Assembly: GCF_030165005.1 (NCBI RefSeq)
Contig: NZ_JASNNW010000004.1
Location: forward strand, 1-64,000
DNA length: 64,000 bases
Origin: Blastococcus capsensis
GTDB lineage: Bacteria > Actinomycetota > Actinomycetes > Mycobacteriales > Geodermatophilaceae
Direction of reading: 5' to 3'
The position numbers and the translations under genes are program-made. The stretch's first letter is position 1, and each line of letters opens with the position of its first letter. Under the pieces are notes generated by a model. The model was not told the DNA's origin and made no database searches. It saw nothing but the letters and a program-made list of their open reading frames with translations. Of the stretch, positions 16,144 through 25,853 are shown piece after piece.

Positions 16144-17196
16144 TTAGTTTCCGGGGTGGAGCGTGTCGCGCAGCGCCTCCAGCCCGGTGTACCGGGGCGA
16201 CCACCCGAGCTCCTCGCGGGCCCGCGTGGTGTCCATGATCGCCGGCCGACCGGCTGCCTCGATCCACTCGGCCACCGGCGGCAGGAACGGCAGCCGCGAG
16301 ACCGCCCGCGCCGCCGCCTGCGCGGGCGCGGCGGGGAGAGGGATCGGGATCGCACCGAACTCCCGGGCGACGTCGGCGGCGGTCAGCACGCCGTCGCCAG
16401 CGATGTTGTAGGCCCCGGGCGGGCCGGCGCCGAGCACGCACAGCAGCAGGGCCTGGCCCACGTCGTCCTCGTGGACGAACTGGAGCGGGTGCTGCGGCAC
16501 GAGCAGCGGTACGGGGAGCGGGCGGGGCCGGTCGAACAGCCGCCGCCCCAGCGGGGCCAGCGGGCCGGGCAGCACGTCCTTGGCGCCGACGGCGTTCGGA
16601 CCCAGCACCACCGGCGGGCGGATGAGGTAGAGGGCCGGCTCGGGCGCCGTCGCGGCCGCGTCCCGCAGGAGGTGCTCCAGCTCGGCCTTCTCCTGGGCGT
16701 AGAAGAGCCGCGCCGCCGGCCGCACCGGCCACTCCTCGGAGATCAGCTCCGGGTTGTCGCGGTGGAAGCCGTAGGCGGCCACCGACGAGGCGTGGACGAA
16801 GCGCCGGGCGCCGACGGAGGCAGCCGCCCGGAACGCGTTGAGCGTTCCGTCGACGTTGATCGACCGGGTCGTCCCGCGCGAGGCGTTCCCGGTGACGAGG
16901 AATGCCAGGTGGACGACGACGTCGGCGCCGGCGAACGCCTCCCGCAGGGCGTCGGGGTCCCGCACGTCGCCCTGCCGGTACTCCATCTTGGTCCAGCCGC
17001 GCTCGGCCGGGTCGAACGGCCGGCGGGCGATGCCGATGATCCGGGCGATCCGGTCGTCGTCCTGCAGGAGAGGGACCAGCCCGGCTCCCAACGTGCCGGT
17101 CGGCCCGGTGACTGCGACGGTGAGGCCGTCGTCGTCCCTCCGCTTGCGCTTCCGGGAGCCGTTGCCGGCGCTTCCGCGCTGCTCGACCGGGCTCAC
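16144..17196 (-). CDS. NAD-dependent epimerase/dehydratase family protein
   Basis: 350 aa extended short-chain dehydrogenase. The nucleotide-binding loop is VTGPTGTLGAGL (residues 24-35 or so), followed by DVRDPDAL, a serine in HASSVAAYG and a YAQEK catalytic pair. The first 20 residues form a basic tail (RKRKRRDDD). The GTG start at 17196 overlaps the stop of the WS/DGAT gene (GTGA), so the two are co-transcribed. Related proteins next to WS/DGAT genes are often annotated as sugar or sterol epimerases; the substrate is unknown. Confidence 0.82.
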   Translation of the reverse strand: MSPVEQRGSAGNGSRKRKRRDDDGLTVAVTGPTGTLGAGLVPLLQDDDRIARIIGIARRPFDPAERGWTKMEYRQGDVRDPDALREAFAGADVVVHLAFLVTGNASRGTTRSINVDGTLNAFRAAASVGARRFVHASSVAAYGFHRDNPELISEEWPVRPAARLFYAQEKAELEHLLRDAAATAPEPALYLIRPPVVLGPNAVGAKDVLPGPLAPLGRRLFDRPRPLPVPLLVPQHPLQFVHEDDVGQALLLCVLGAGPPGAYNIAGDGVLTAADVAREFGAIPIPLPAAPAQAAARAVSRLPFLPPVAEWIEAAGRPAIMDTTRAREELGWSPRYTGLEALRDTLHPGN

Positions 17197-18638
17197 CGAG
17201 CGCCCGCCCGGGCCGACCGCGGACCCTTCGGCTGGGTGACGTCCGGGGTGGCCTGGTCGGCCCGCGCGTACTCCAGCAGCTCCTCGATGCCGCGCCGGAT
17301 GCCGCCGGAGAGGACGTCGACGTCGGGGAAGGCGTCGAAGTCGGCGTTGATCCCGAAGGTCATGGTGTTCAGGTAGCTGAAGATCCCGATGGAGCAGCGG
17401 GTGCCGCCGGCGATCGGCACGTAGGCGTGCGCGGTGCACATCCGCCGGCCGAGGACGTAGAGCGGCACGCGGGGCCCCGGCACGTTGGTGGTCACCGCCT
17501 GGCACCACATCTGCCCGGCCTTCACCGCCGACCGGATACCGAGCGACAACAGGGTGGGGGCCACGAAGTCGCCCATCGAGATGATCGACGGCACGTCGAC
17601 GGCCTGCATGGCCTTCTTGTACTCGTCCATCTGGCCGCGGACGGTCCGCAGCCGGGAGACGGGGTCGGGGTCGCCGACGGGGAGGTCGACGAAGACGCAC
17701 GAGACCTGGTTGTCCAAGGTCCCGCGCTGCTTCGCCGAGCGCACCGACACCGGGACCATCGACCGGACCACGAGCTTCTCCGAGGAGAGCTCGCCGCGGC
17801 CCTGCAGGAGGTCGCGGAAGCCCTTGGTGATCGCGGTGAGGACGACGTCGTTCACGGTGCCGCCCAGCGCGGTGCGGACCGCCTTGAACTCCTCGAACTT
17901 CCCCTGCGTCCAGGCCCAGCGCCGGTGCGGGCCGATGTGCCCGTTCAGCGACCGGGCGGTGGGGGTGGCCGCCTGCTTGGCCAGCGAGGGCAGCGTCTGG
18001 GCGAGCGTGCGCCCGGCCCCGGTGACGCTGCGGGCGGCGGTGCCGACGCCCGGCAGGCTGGTGAGGGTCCGCATCGGCTGGGCGGCCGCCTCGGCGACCG
18101 CGCCGGCGACGAGGGCCACCGACGACGGGTCACGGCGCGGCGTCCAGTCCCGGGGGTCGTCGTGCGCCGCCTCCGGGTCGAGGTCGAACATCAGCTGCAT
18201 CAGGTCGGTGCCGGCGACGCCGTCGACCATGCAGTGGTGGACCTTGGAGATGATCGCCCAGCGCCCCTCGGCCAGGCCCTCCACGAGCCACAGCTCCCAC
18301 AGCGGCTTGGCCATGTCCAGGCGCTGCCCGAGCACCCGGCCCGCGAGGTTCCGCAGCTGCTCGTCGTTGCCGGGAGAGGGCACCGCGGTGTGCCGGACGT
18401 GGTACAAGATCTGGAAGTGGGGGTCGTCGACCCACATCGGACGGCCGAGCTGCAGCGGGACCTCGCGCACCCGCTGCCGGTACCGCGGCACGAGGGGCAG
18501 CTTGCTCAGCAGCAGGCGCACCACGTCGCCGTAGCTGGGGGCGGGCCCCTCGAAGACGGCCACCGACCCCACGTGCATGGGCGTGTTCTCGCTCTCCGCG
18601 AAGTAGAACCCGCTGTCGAGGGCGCTCATGCGGTCCAC
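17193..18638 (-). CDS. WS/DGAT family wax ester synthase/diacylglycerol acyltransferase
   Basis: 481 aa with the diagnostic condensing motif HHCMVDG at about residues 140-146, the N-terminal MSALDSGFYFAE and the C-terminal NVPGPRVPLYVLG and GIFSYL motifs. It makes triacylglycerols or wax esters from acyl-CoA, at the inner membrane or lipid droplets. The GTG at 18638 has GAGGAG 7 nt upstream. It is the first gene of a two-gene unit with the epimerase downstream. Actinobacteria usually encode several paralogues. The lipid substrate of this one cannot be told from sequence. Confidence 0.92.
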   Translation of the reverse strand: MDRMSALDSGFYFAESENTPMHVGSVAVFEGPAPSYGDVVRLLLSKLPLVPRYRQRVREVPLQLGRPMWVDDPHFQILYHVRHTAVPSPGNDEQLRNLAGRVLGQRLDMAKPLWELWLVEGLAEGRWAIISKVHHCMVDGVAGTDLMQLMFDLDPEAAHDDPRDWTPRRDPSSVALVAGAVAEAAAQPMRTLTSLPGVGTAARSVTGAGRTLAQTLPSLAKQAATPTARSLNGHIGPHRRWAWTQGKFEEFKAVRTALGGTVNDVVLTAITKGFRDLLQGRGELSSEKLVVRSMVPVSVRSAKQRGTLDNQVSCVFVDLPVGDPDPVSRLRTVRGQMDEYKKAMQAVDVPSIISMGDFVAPTLLSLGIRSAVKAGQMWCQAVTTNVPGPRVPLYVLGRRMCTAHAYVPIAGGTRCSIGIFSYLNTMTFGINADFDAFPDVDVLSGGIRRGIEELLEYARADQATPDVTQPKGPRSARAGAR

Positions 18639-18781
18639 GTCTCACTCCTCGCCGCCCCGGTCGCCTCTGGCCAGGGCCGTCGCACGTATCGGCCGGCAGC
18701 CGAAGTTATGTGTGCCGCGCAGTGCGCGCCAACCGATCTTGTGGCCCGGCGCACATCCTGGGGTGCCCGGGATCCGGCTGC

Positions 18782-19774
18782 TCAACCGGCCTCGCGCGCC
18801 CGGTGGTCCACGCGGTCGAGCAGGTCGAGGAAGGCGCGGTCGACCACGGCCCGGCGGGTGAGGTTGACGCTGTGACCGGCCCCCGGCACCACCACCAGTT
18901 CGGCACCGGCCCCGATGGTCTCGGCGATCCGCCGGCCGTGGGAGGCGGGGGTGAGCCGGTCGTGCGTCGCGGCCACCACCGTGACCGGCACGCGGCGCAG
19001 CACCGGCAGGGCGGCGGTCTCGTCGTGGTCGAGGAATGTCGCGTAGAACGCCATCGTCACCGGCAGCGGGGTCTCCTCCAGCAGTTGCTGGACCAGGCGC
19101 ACGCTGCGCGGATCGGCGTCGTCCCGCCCGAAGAGCAGCCGGCGGATCGCGCGGCGGCCGAGGACGGTCCCGCGCCGGCGCCGCCGCTCGAGGAACGGGG
19201 CCAGCCTCTGCAGCACCCACAGGTAGACCGACAGCAACCCCACCCGGCGCATGACCTTCACGGCGAACGCGAGCAGCCCGGTGTCCACGAGCCCGCCGGC
19301 GGAGGTGGCCAGCAGGAACGCGCCGACGACGCGGGTGCCGAACAGCTCCGGACGCTGCCGGGCGAGCGCCAGGATGCTCATCCCGCCCATCGAGTGCCCG
19401 GCCAGCACGACCGGTCCGCTGGGGACGACGGCGTCCAGCACCTGACCGAGGTCGCGCCCGGTCCGGTCGATCGTGGCCCGGGTCAGCGGCGTCCAGCCGG
19501 AGCGACCGTGCCCCCGCTGGTCCCACAGCACCAGGCGGACCCGGCCGCGCAGCGCTTCCCGCTGCAATTCCCACTCGGCCAGCCGGGCGGTGAACCCGTG
19601 GGAGAGGACGACGGTCAGCGGCGCGTCCGAGCCTCCGCCCGACCCACCGCCCCCGGCCGGTCCGTCGAACTCCACGTGCAGGTCGACGCCGTCGTCGGTG
19701 GTCACCGTCCGGGACCCGGGTGGAGGCGGCCCGTCGAGCGGGGGCAGGGTCAGCAGCGGCGGGTCGTTCGGCAC
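18782..19774 (-). CDS. Alpha/beta hydrolase
   Basis: 330 aa. The LSHGFTARLAEW oxyanion segment, GHSMGGMSIL nucleophile elbow, ATHDRLTP acid and GAGHSVNLTR histidine give a full triad. A glycine/serine-rich insert (GGGGSGGGSD) sits near residue 45. The 110-residue cap contains a very basic block (ERRRRRG). It is most like epoxide-hydrolase/lysophospholipase-type enzymes. It lies downstream of no obvious operon partner; 127 bp separate it from the FUSC gene. Confidence 0.82.
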   Translation of the reverse strand: MPNDPPLLTLPPLDGPPPPGSRTVTTDDGVDLHVEFDGPAGGGGSGGGSDAPLTVVLSHGFTARLAEWELQREALRGRVRLVLWDQRGHGRSGWTPLTRATIDRTGRDLGQVLDAVVPSGPVVLAGHSMGGMSILALARQRPELFGTRVVGAFLLATSAGGLVDTGLLAFAVKVMRRVGLLSVYLWVLQRLAPFLERRRRRGTVLGRRAIRRLLFGRDDADPRSVRLVQQLLEETPLPVTMAFYATFLDHDETAALPVLRRVPVTVVAATHDRLTPASHGRRIAETIGAGAELVVVPGAGHSVNLTRRAVVDRAFLDLLDRVDHRAREAG

Positions 19775-19901
19775 GGCGCCATCCCAGAGGGCGCGGCCGC
19801 CCGGCGCAACCGGGGGCGGGACGGGATGCGGTTGCGACGACCGCTAGAAGCCGCCTGCGCCGGGACGACGACGGGCGCGCGAGGACCACCGATGGAGCGG
19901 C

Positions 19902-21884
19902 TCAGTGCCCGGCACGGCGACCGGGCGCGGCCTCGCGGACCAGCCGGCGGGCGGTGTCCACCTCCCGGGCCACCGGGGCGAGCACGCCCTCGGCGTGCAG
20001 TTCGGCGTCGTCGGCGGCCTGCTGTGCCCGGACGTCGCCTTCCAGCCGGCGGATGGCCCGGCGCAGCACCGCCACCTGCGCCGGGTCGGGGGCCGGCTCG
20101 CCGCCGCGCGTGGCGATCACCGCTTCGGTGACCGCGTCGGAGGTGCGTTCCAGCTGCACGATCACCGGCCACCACGCAGCCGCGCGGCTGCTGATCGGAG
20201 GAGGCTCGGCCAGCCGCCGCTGCAGCTGGGTCTGCAGCTCGGTGAGCGCGCGGTAGTTCCGCCGGCGGGCTCGGCGGCGCTCGGCCGGGCCGCCGGTGAA
20301 GGCGGCGTCGACGAAGGCATCGAGGGCCAGCACCGCGTCCCGGAAAGCCTCGTCCAGCGGCGCCCGCCAGGTCTGCGGCCAGAGCAGGTAGCCGAAGACC
20401 AGCACGATCGCGCAGCCGATCAGCGTGTCGAGCAGCCGCGCGCCGACCAGCCCCGGGCCGCTGGGCAGCGCGAGGTCCAGCAGCAGGATGATCAGCGGCG
20501 TCTGGAACACCGAGAACATGCCGAAGTTCGCATCCCGGGCCCACGGCAGCACGGCCGCCGAGACGGTGAGCGCGACGAGCACCCAGGCGTCGTGGGGGAG
20601 GACCGCCAGCAGCGCCGAGCCGAGCAGGACGCCCAGCAGCGTGCCGGCGCCGCGCTGCACGGCGCGGGTGAACACCGACCCGAAGTCGGGCTTCAGCACG
20701 ATCGCGACGGTGAGCAGCACCCAGTAGGCACGTTCGATCGGCAGGTGCTGGCGGGCGATCTCGGCCACGGTCATGCACAGCGACAGGCGGACGGCGAAGG
20801 CACGGGTGTCGGCGCTGCCCAGGGTGTGCTCGACCAGCTCGTGCGCCCGTGCCCGCAGGCTCCGCGGCGCGGTCGTCGCTGCGGCGCTGGCCCGTTCTCC
20901 GGGATCGCCGACGACGTTCCAGACCAGCCGCACGCCGTGCCGCACCGCGCGCACGGCGGGGGAGCCCGCATCCAGCGGCGCCGGCAGCCGGCCGGTCAGC
21001 TCGCCGCTGCCGGTGAGCGCCGCGGCGAAGGCGTGGACGGCGGCCACGTCCTCCGGGTCGGGCGGTGTCCCTGCCCGGGCCGCGGCGACGGCGCCCTCGA
21101 CCAGCGGTGCGGCGGCGTTCAGCACCCCCGCGAGCTCCGACAGCTCGCGGCTGCGGCCGGCCGATCGGCTCCGGCTGCGGATCACCCGGTCGTAGGCGGC
21201 GTTGAGCGCGGTGGTGAGGGCTCGCCGCGCCTCCTGTGCGCGGTCGGTGCCGACGGCGGCGAGGAGGGCCTCGATGCGGCTGAACACCGCCGCCACCGCG
21301 GCCCGGTCCGGGTCCAGGAGCTCGCTCCGGGCCTGGACGAGCGTGGTGAGGGCCGCCCATCCCGCGCCGCACAGGAAGAAACCGACTCCCGCGGCGGCCG
21401 GCAGCGGGGTGACCAGCCCCGAGGCGAGCGCGGTGTAGATCAGCAGCTGCAGCGCGCCGAGGGAGAGCGCCGCGTTGACGGCGCTGACCAGCGCCGCGAT
21501 CGCCGAGAGCGCGGCGATGACGACGACGGGCGCCCAGCCGCCGCCGGTGGCGTACTGGCCGGCCAGGAGCCCCAGCATGCCGAAGACCGTGGCGGCGCCG
21601 GTCCGGCGCAGCCGGTCGCGCAGCGGCCCGGGCTGGGGCGCCAGCGCCGCCGCCAGCGCACCCATCGTCCCGAACACGCCGGCGCCGAGGACGGCCTCGG
21701 ACTCCAGCCCGCCCAGGGTCACCGCCAGCGCCAGCGGGGCGGGTACCGAGACGGCGAAGCGGGCGACGTCGCGCCACGGCACCGGTGGCGGCGTGGTGCG
21801 CACCAGCTCCTCGAGCCACGCCGGGGCCCGCAGCGCCCGTTCCCGACGCCGCTGGTCCGCCACAGGGAAAGCTTGGCATTCCAC
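19902..21884 (-). CDS. FUSC-family inner membrane protein (aromatic acid exporter-like)
   Basis: 660 aa built as two membrane halves, each with about five to six hydrophobic segments (roughly residues 45-190 and 370-510), separated and followed by soluble helical regions. The second half contains the FUSC signature FAVRLSLCMTVAEIARQHL and ERAYWVLLTVAIVLKPDFG. Relatives (YccS, AaeB) export aromatic acids or are of unknown function. The start is uncertain: GTG 21884 is listed, GTG 21863 is equally possible, and neither has a good ribosome site. It is divergent from the nif3-like gene 40 bp away. Confidence 0.82.
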   Translation of the reverse strand: MECQAFPVADQRRRERALRAPAWLEELVRTTPPPVPWRDVARFAVSVPAPLALAVTLGGLESEAVLGAGVFGTMGALAAALAPQPGPLRDRLRRTGAATVFGMLGLLAGQYATGGGWAPVVVIAALSAIAALVSAVNAALSLGALQLLIYTALASGLVTPLPAAAGVGFFLCGAGWAALTTLVQARSELLDPDRAAVAAVFSRIEALLAAVGTDRAQEARRALTTALNAAYDRVIRSRSRSAGRSRELSELAGVLNAAAPLVEGAVAAARAGTPPDPEDVAAVHAFAAALTGSGELTGRLPAPLDAGSPAVRAVRHGVRLVWNVVGDPGERASAAATTAPRSLRARAHELVEHTLGSADTRAFAVRLSLCMTVAEIARQHLPIERAYWVLLTVAIVLKPDFGSVFTRAVQRGAGTLLGVLLGSALLAVLPHDAWVLVALTVSAAVLPWARDANFGMFSVFQTPLIILLLDLALPSGPGLVGARLLDTLIGCAIVLVFGYLLWPQTWRAPLDEAFRDAVLALDAFVDAAFTGGPAERRRARRRNYRALTELQTQLQRRLAEPPPISSRAAAWWPVIVQLERTSDAVTEAVIATRGGEPAPDPAQVAVLRRAIRRLEGDVRAQQAADDAELHAEGVLAPVAREVDTARRLVREAAPGRRAGH

Positions 21885-21924
21885 CGGGTCGGTCGCCGGG
21901 ACCTTCCGCCTACCCTGCGGAGTC

Positions 21925-22746
21925 GTGACCGTGCGACTCGGTGAAGTTCTCGCCGCCCTGGACGCCCGCTACGACCCCGCGCTCGCCGAGAGCTGGGACG
22001 CCGTCGGCCTGGTGTGCGGCGACCCGGCCGAGGAGGTGCGGCGGGTGCTGTTCGCCGTCGATCCCACGGCAGCCGTCGTCGACGAGGTGATCGAGACCGG
22101 GACCCAGCTGCTCGTCACCCACCACCCGTTGTTCCTCAGCCCCGTCCACGGGGTGCCGGCCGACGACCCCAAGGGCCGGCTGGTGCACCGGCTGGTGCGG
22201 GCCGGCGCGGCGCTGTTCGTCGCGCACACCAACGCCGACCGGGCGCCCGACCACGGGGTCAACGCCGCGCTGGCCGGCGTCCTGGGGCTCGTCGACGCTG
22301 TTCCGCTCCAGCCGGTCGCGCACGATCCCCGGGCGGGCCTGGGGCGGGTGGGCCGCCTCCCGGAGGCGATCCCCCTCCGGGAGTTCGCCGGGCGGGCCGC
22401 CGCGGCGCTGCCGGTCACCGCCGGCGGGGTGCGCGCCGCCGGCGACCCGGACCGGATCGTCGGCACGGTCGCGGTGTGCGGCGGCAGCGGCGGCTCGCTG
22501 CTCGGCGCGGCGGCTGCGGCCGGCGCCGACGTGCTGCTGACCAGCGACCTGAAGCACCACCCGGTGTCCGACGCCCTGGAGGTGCCCGGCCCGGCGCTGT
22601 GCGACGTGGCGCACTACGCCTCCGAGTGGCCCTGGCTGCCGGTGGCCGCTGAGGTGCTGCGCGGCGACCTGGGCGGCCGGGCGGAGGTCGCCGTCTCCAC
22701 CCGGCGGACCGATCCGTGGAGCCTCCGGGCGGACGCGCCGGGGTGA
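21925..22746 (+). CDS. Nif3-like dinuclear metal centre hexameric protein
   Basis: 273 aa, GTP cyclohydrolase I type 2/NIF3 family. Metal ligands are visible in THHPLFL (residues 73-74), the central HTNAD and a C-terminal HYASE. ESWDAVGLVCGDP near the N-terminus is family-typical. The biochemical role of the family is unsettled. In mycobacteria (Rv2230c) it forms a cluster with a zinc-ribbon protein and RNase HI/phosphatase. Here those two genes lie 3.2 kb downstream, separated by an insertion containing cstA. Starts at GTG 21925 or 21931. Confidence 0.9.
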   Translation: MTVRLGEVLAALDARYDPALAESWDAVGLVCGDPAEEVRRVLFAVDPTAAVVDEVIETGTQLLVTHHPLFLSPVHGVPADDPKGRLVHRLVRAGAALFVAHTNADRAPDHGVNAALAGVLGLVDAVPLQPVAHDPRAGLGRVGRLPEAIPLREFAGRAAAALPVTAGGVRAAGDPDRIVGTVAVCGGSGGSLLGAAAAAGADVLLTSDLKHHPVSDALEVPGPALCDVAHYASEWPWLPVAAEVLRGDLGGRAEVAVSTRRTDPWSLRADAPG

Positions 22747-22756
22747 CCGGTCCGGG

Positions 22757-23536
22757 CTACGCGTGACCGGCGGCCTTGAGCGCCTGGATGCAGGCCCGCT
22801 CGAGGCTCCGCTGGCGGCGCATCCGGGCGAAGAGCCCCGGCACCGGCTCCAGCTGCCGGGTGGCGGCCGGCCGCACCCCGGTCAGCCCGCCGTCGGCGTA
22901 CCGGCCGGTGGTGGTGTGCACCGTCCACCGTTCGACGTCGGGCACGGAGATCTCCTGGCCGATCAGCACGGCCGGGCCGGAGGCCTCCGGAGGCCCGTCG
23001 AGCACCGGCAGGGGATCGGCGTCCCAGTCGGGGACCCGGACGGTACGGACGTGCAGGCGACCGTCGTCGACGCCGAGGACGGCGTCCGCCGGGCCGTCGC
23101 GGCGCCCGCCCGGGACGACGTCGACGGCATCGAGCACGAGCACCAGACGCGGGAGGTACCACCAGTGCTCGCGGCGCAGCATGGGTGAGTCCGCCAGGGC
23201 GCGCGCCGGCGGGTGCTTGCGCACCTCCTGGGCGAGCAGCTCCTCGGTGAACAGGTCGCCGTCGCCGTCCTCGACGAGGGTCAGGCGGCCGGTCGCCACG
23301 AGCGGCGCCCACCGGGAACCGGCCAGCCGCGGATCGGAGAGGACCAGTGCCGCGGTGTCGCTCGCGGCTGCCGCACGGGCCGTGCCGACGTGCGCCCAGG
23401 GCATCGCGACCGTCGGCTTCCCTCCCAGGAGGAGGGGGACGACCCCGATGGCGCCCGGAGGTCCGTCCGGGCTGCGCCATAACAGTTCGGCCACGCCCGC
23501 CGAGCGAAATGCGGCCTCAACACTTGTGGGGTCCAT
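22757..23536 (-). CDS. Conserved actinobacterial protein, possibly FMN-binding split-barrel fold
   Basis: 259 aa. I recognise only a weak resemblance to pyridoxamine-phosphate-oxidase-like split barrels in the first 80 residues (GAIGVVPLLLGGKPTVAMPW, then TAALVLSDPRL). The remainder has no motif I can name and ends with a basic helix (MRRQRSLERACIQALKAAGHA split at its middle). It has no signal peptide or membrane segment. ATG 23536 faces cstA divergently with 63 bp between, so the two probably share a regulatory region. Confidence 0.5.
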   Translation of the reverse strand: MDPTSVEAAFRSAGVAELLWRSPDGPPGAIGVVPLLLGGKPTVAMPWAHVGTARAAAASDTAALVLSDPRLAGSRWAPLVATGRLTLVEDGDGDLFTEELLAQEVRKHPPARALADSPMLRREHWWYLPRLVLVLDAVDVVPGGRRDGPADAVLGVDDGRLHVRTVRVPDWDADPLPVLDGPPEASGPAVLIGQEISVPDVERWTVHTTTGRYADGGLTGVRPAATRQLEPVPGLFARMRRQRSLERACIQALKAAGHA

Positions 23537-23599
23537 CACCTGGTTGTCTACTCCCCTCGGACGGCGGCAACCGAGCCGCCTTGGGACCAGGGAGTCGCC

Positions 23600-25399
23600 G
23601 TGCCTGCGATCGTCGTGGCCGTCGTGGTCGGGGTGCTGTTCTTCCTCGGCTACCGGTACTACTCCAGCTATCTCGCCAGGAAGGTCTACGCCCTCGATCC
23701 GGCGTTCGTCACGCCGGCGCACGAGTTCAACGACGGCAACGACTTCGTGCCGACCAACAAGCACGTGCTGTTCGGCCACCACTTCACCTCGGTGGCCGGT
23801 GCCGCGCCGATCGTCGGCCCGGCCATCGCGGTCTTCTGGGGCTGGGGACCGGCGTTGCTGTGGATCGTCCTCGGCACGATCTTCGCCGCCGGGGTGCACG
23901 ACTTCGGCGCGCTGGCGGTCTCGGTGCGGCACAAGGCCAAGAGCATCGGCACGCTGGCCGGCGACGTGATCAACGGCCGCGCGCGCATGCTCTTCATGAT
24001 CATCATTTTCTTCCTGCTCACCCTGGTGAACGCGGTCTTCGCCGTCGTCATCGGCAACCTGTTCGTGGGCAACCCCGCGGCCGTCATCCCGATCATCGTG
24101 GAGATCCCGATGGCCATGGCGATCGGGCAGTACATCTACAAGACGCGCTCGTCGGCGCTGATCCCGTCGATCGTCGGCGTGATCGTCCTGTACGCGCTGA
24201 TCCTCGTCGGCCAGGCGTTCCCGATCTCGCTCGACGGCCTGGCCGAGGCGCTGGGTGTCGAGCAGACCCGCAACGTCTGGGTCGTCCTGCTGTTCATCTA
24301 CACCTGGGTCGCCTCGCGCATCCCGGTCTGGATGCTGCTGCAGCCGCGGGACTACATCAACAGCCACCAGCTCTTCATCGCCCTCGGTGTCATCGCGCTC
24401 GGGGTGATCGTCGGCATGAACACCATCCAGGCGCCGGTGGTCAACGACGTGCCGGAGGGGTCGCCGAACTTCTTCCCGTTCCTGTTCATCACCGTGGCCT
24501 GCGGGGCGGTCTCCGGATTCCATTCACTGGTCTCCTCGGGTACGACGTCCAAGCAGCTGGACAAGGAGACCGACGCCCGCTACGTCGGTTACATGGGCGC
24601 GGTCGGCGAGGGCTCGCTGGCCACCGGCGCAGTGCTCGCGGCCACCGCCGGCGTCGCGGCGTCGGAGGTGGAGTGGAACGCGCTGTACGCCGACTTCGCG
24701 ACCGCGTCCGGCGGCGCCGCCGGCAACTTCGTCAACGGCGTGGCGCAGTTCGCCAACAACCTCGCGATCCCGCTGGACCTCGCGACCACCTTCGCGGCGG
24801 TCGTCGTCATCAGCTTCGCGGCGACGACGATGGACACCGGCGTCCGGCTGCAGCGCTACCTCGTGCAGGAGATCGGCGAACAGCTCAGGATCAAGGTGCT
24901 CGCCCGCAACCTCACCGTGGCGACGACCGTCGCCGTCCTCATCCCGCTGGCGATGGCGCTGCTGCCCGGTGGCGGCGCGTCGGGCTACACCTTCGGCGTC
25001 CTGTGGCAGCTGTTCGGGACGACCAACCAGCTGACCGCCGGGCTGGCGCTCTCGGTGATCGCGGTGTGGGTGACCCGCCGCGGGCGCAACCCGCTCGCCG
25101 CGATCATCCCGCTGGTCTTCCTGCTGGCCATGACCACCTGGGCGCTGATCCTGAACCTGCGGAACTTCATCGAGGCCGAGCAGTGGGTGCTGGCGCCGCT
25201 GGACGCGCTGATCTTCGTCCTGGCGATCTGGCTGATCGTGGAAGCGGTGCTGGCGCTGGTCGCGGCCCGGCGGGAACGCCCCGCCGTGCCGGTCGAGGGC
25301 ACGGGCACCGGGGAGGAGTCCGTCGTCGCCCGGGCCAACCCGGACCAGGCGACGTCCGACGTCCCGCTGGGCGGGGCCGACCGGGACGACCGCCGGTGA
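23600..25399 (+). CDS. cstA: Carbon starvation protein CstA (pyruvate/peptide transporter family)
   Basis: 599 aa polytopic membrane protein with about 14-16 hydrophobic segments. Family signatures include HVLFGHHFTSVAGAAPIVGP, GVHDFGALAVSVRH, FHSLVSSGTTSKQL and the region with TTMDTGVRLQRYL. In E. coli CstA and its paralogue BtsT import pyruvate and possibly peptides. Starvation control there is by CRP and CsrA; nothing equivalent is visible here. GTG 23600 has CAGGGAG upstream. The next gene overlaps its stop by 4 bp. Confidence 0.94.
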   Translation: MPAIVVAVVVGVLFFLGYRYYSSYLARKVYALDPAFVTPAHEFNDGNDFVPTNKHVLFGHHFTSVAGAAPIVGPAIAVFWGWGPALLWIVLGTIFAAGVHDFGALAVSVRHKAKSIGTLAGDVINGRARMLFMIIIFFLLTLVNAVFAVVIGNLFVGNPAAVIPIIVEIPMAMAIGQYIYKTRSSALIPSIVGVIVLYALILVGQAFPISLDGLAEALGVEQTRNVWVVLLFIYTWVASRIPVWMLLQPRDYINSHQLFIALGVIALGVIVGMNTIQAPVVNDVPEGSPNFFPFLFITVACGAVSGFHSLVSSGTTSKQLDKETDARYVGYMGAVGEGSLATGAVLAATAGVAASEVEWNALYADFATASGGAAGNFVNGVAQFANNLAIPLDLATTFAAVVVISFAATTMDTGVRLQRYLVQEIGEQLRIKVLARNLTVATTVAVLIPLAMALLPGGGASGYTFGVLWQLFGTTNQLTAGLALSVIAVWVTRRGRNPLAAIIPLVFLLAMTTWALILNLRNFIEAEQWVLAPLDALIFVLAIWLIVEAVLALVAARRERPAVPVEGTGTGEESVVARANPDQATSDVPLGGADRDDRR

Positions 25400-25851
25400 C
25401 CTCGCGGGTCGTCCTCGTCCGCGGCCTCCGCGACGTCGCTGCCTCCGGCGGGTGCTGCAGCGGCGACGTGCGGCCGTTCGACGAGGGCGGCTCGCACTGC
25501 CACGCACCGCGCGACGAGAGCGACGACGGCGTCGCCCCGGTGTACCGCGCCCTGCGCGCGGCGCTGCCGGGCGACGTCGCCGTCGAGATCGTCTCGCCGT
25601 CGAACTGGGTGTGGCTGGTGCCGGAGCTGGTGCGGGGCGGCCGCCGAAGGGGCCTGCGCGGCCCGGCGCTCCGGCGGTCGGTGCGCGCCGGGATGGCGGT
25701 CGAGTCGCTGATCGTCGACGGCGTGGTGCTCGCCTCCGGCCGGCTGCCGGCCCCCGCTGCCGCGGTCGCCGCGGTCGAAGCCGAACTGGCCCTGCGGGAA
25801 GCCGGGCACGGGCCGGCTCACCGGCGCGGGGCGAGGGCGGTGCGCAGGTAG
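25396..25851 (+). CDS. Small protein coupled to cstA, unknown function
   Basis: 151 aa, GTG start inside the cstA stop (GTGA), hence translationally coupled. I do not recognise the family. The predicted pattern is strand (RVVLVRG), a Cys-Cys segment (GGCCSGDVRPF) with nearby histidines (SHCHAP), helix, strand (DVAVEIVSP), and a C-terminal VDGVVLASGRLPAP turn and helix, which resembles a thioredoxin-like layout with a vicinal cysteine pair. It might bind metal or act in redox control of the transporter. That is speculative. The usual small CstA partner (YbdD/YjiX type) is not present here. Confidence 0.55.
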   Translation: MTSRVVLVRGLRDVAASGGCCSGDVRPFDEGGSHCHAPRDESDDGVAPVYRALRAALPGDVAVEIVSPSNWVWLVPELVRGGRRRGLRGPALRRSVRAGMAVESLIVDGVVLASGRLPAPAAAVAAVEAELALREAGHGPAHRRGARAVRR

Positions 25852-25853
25852 CA

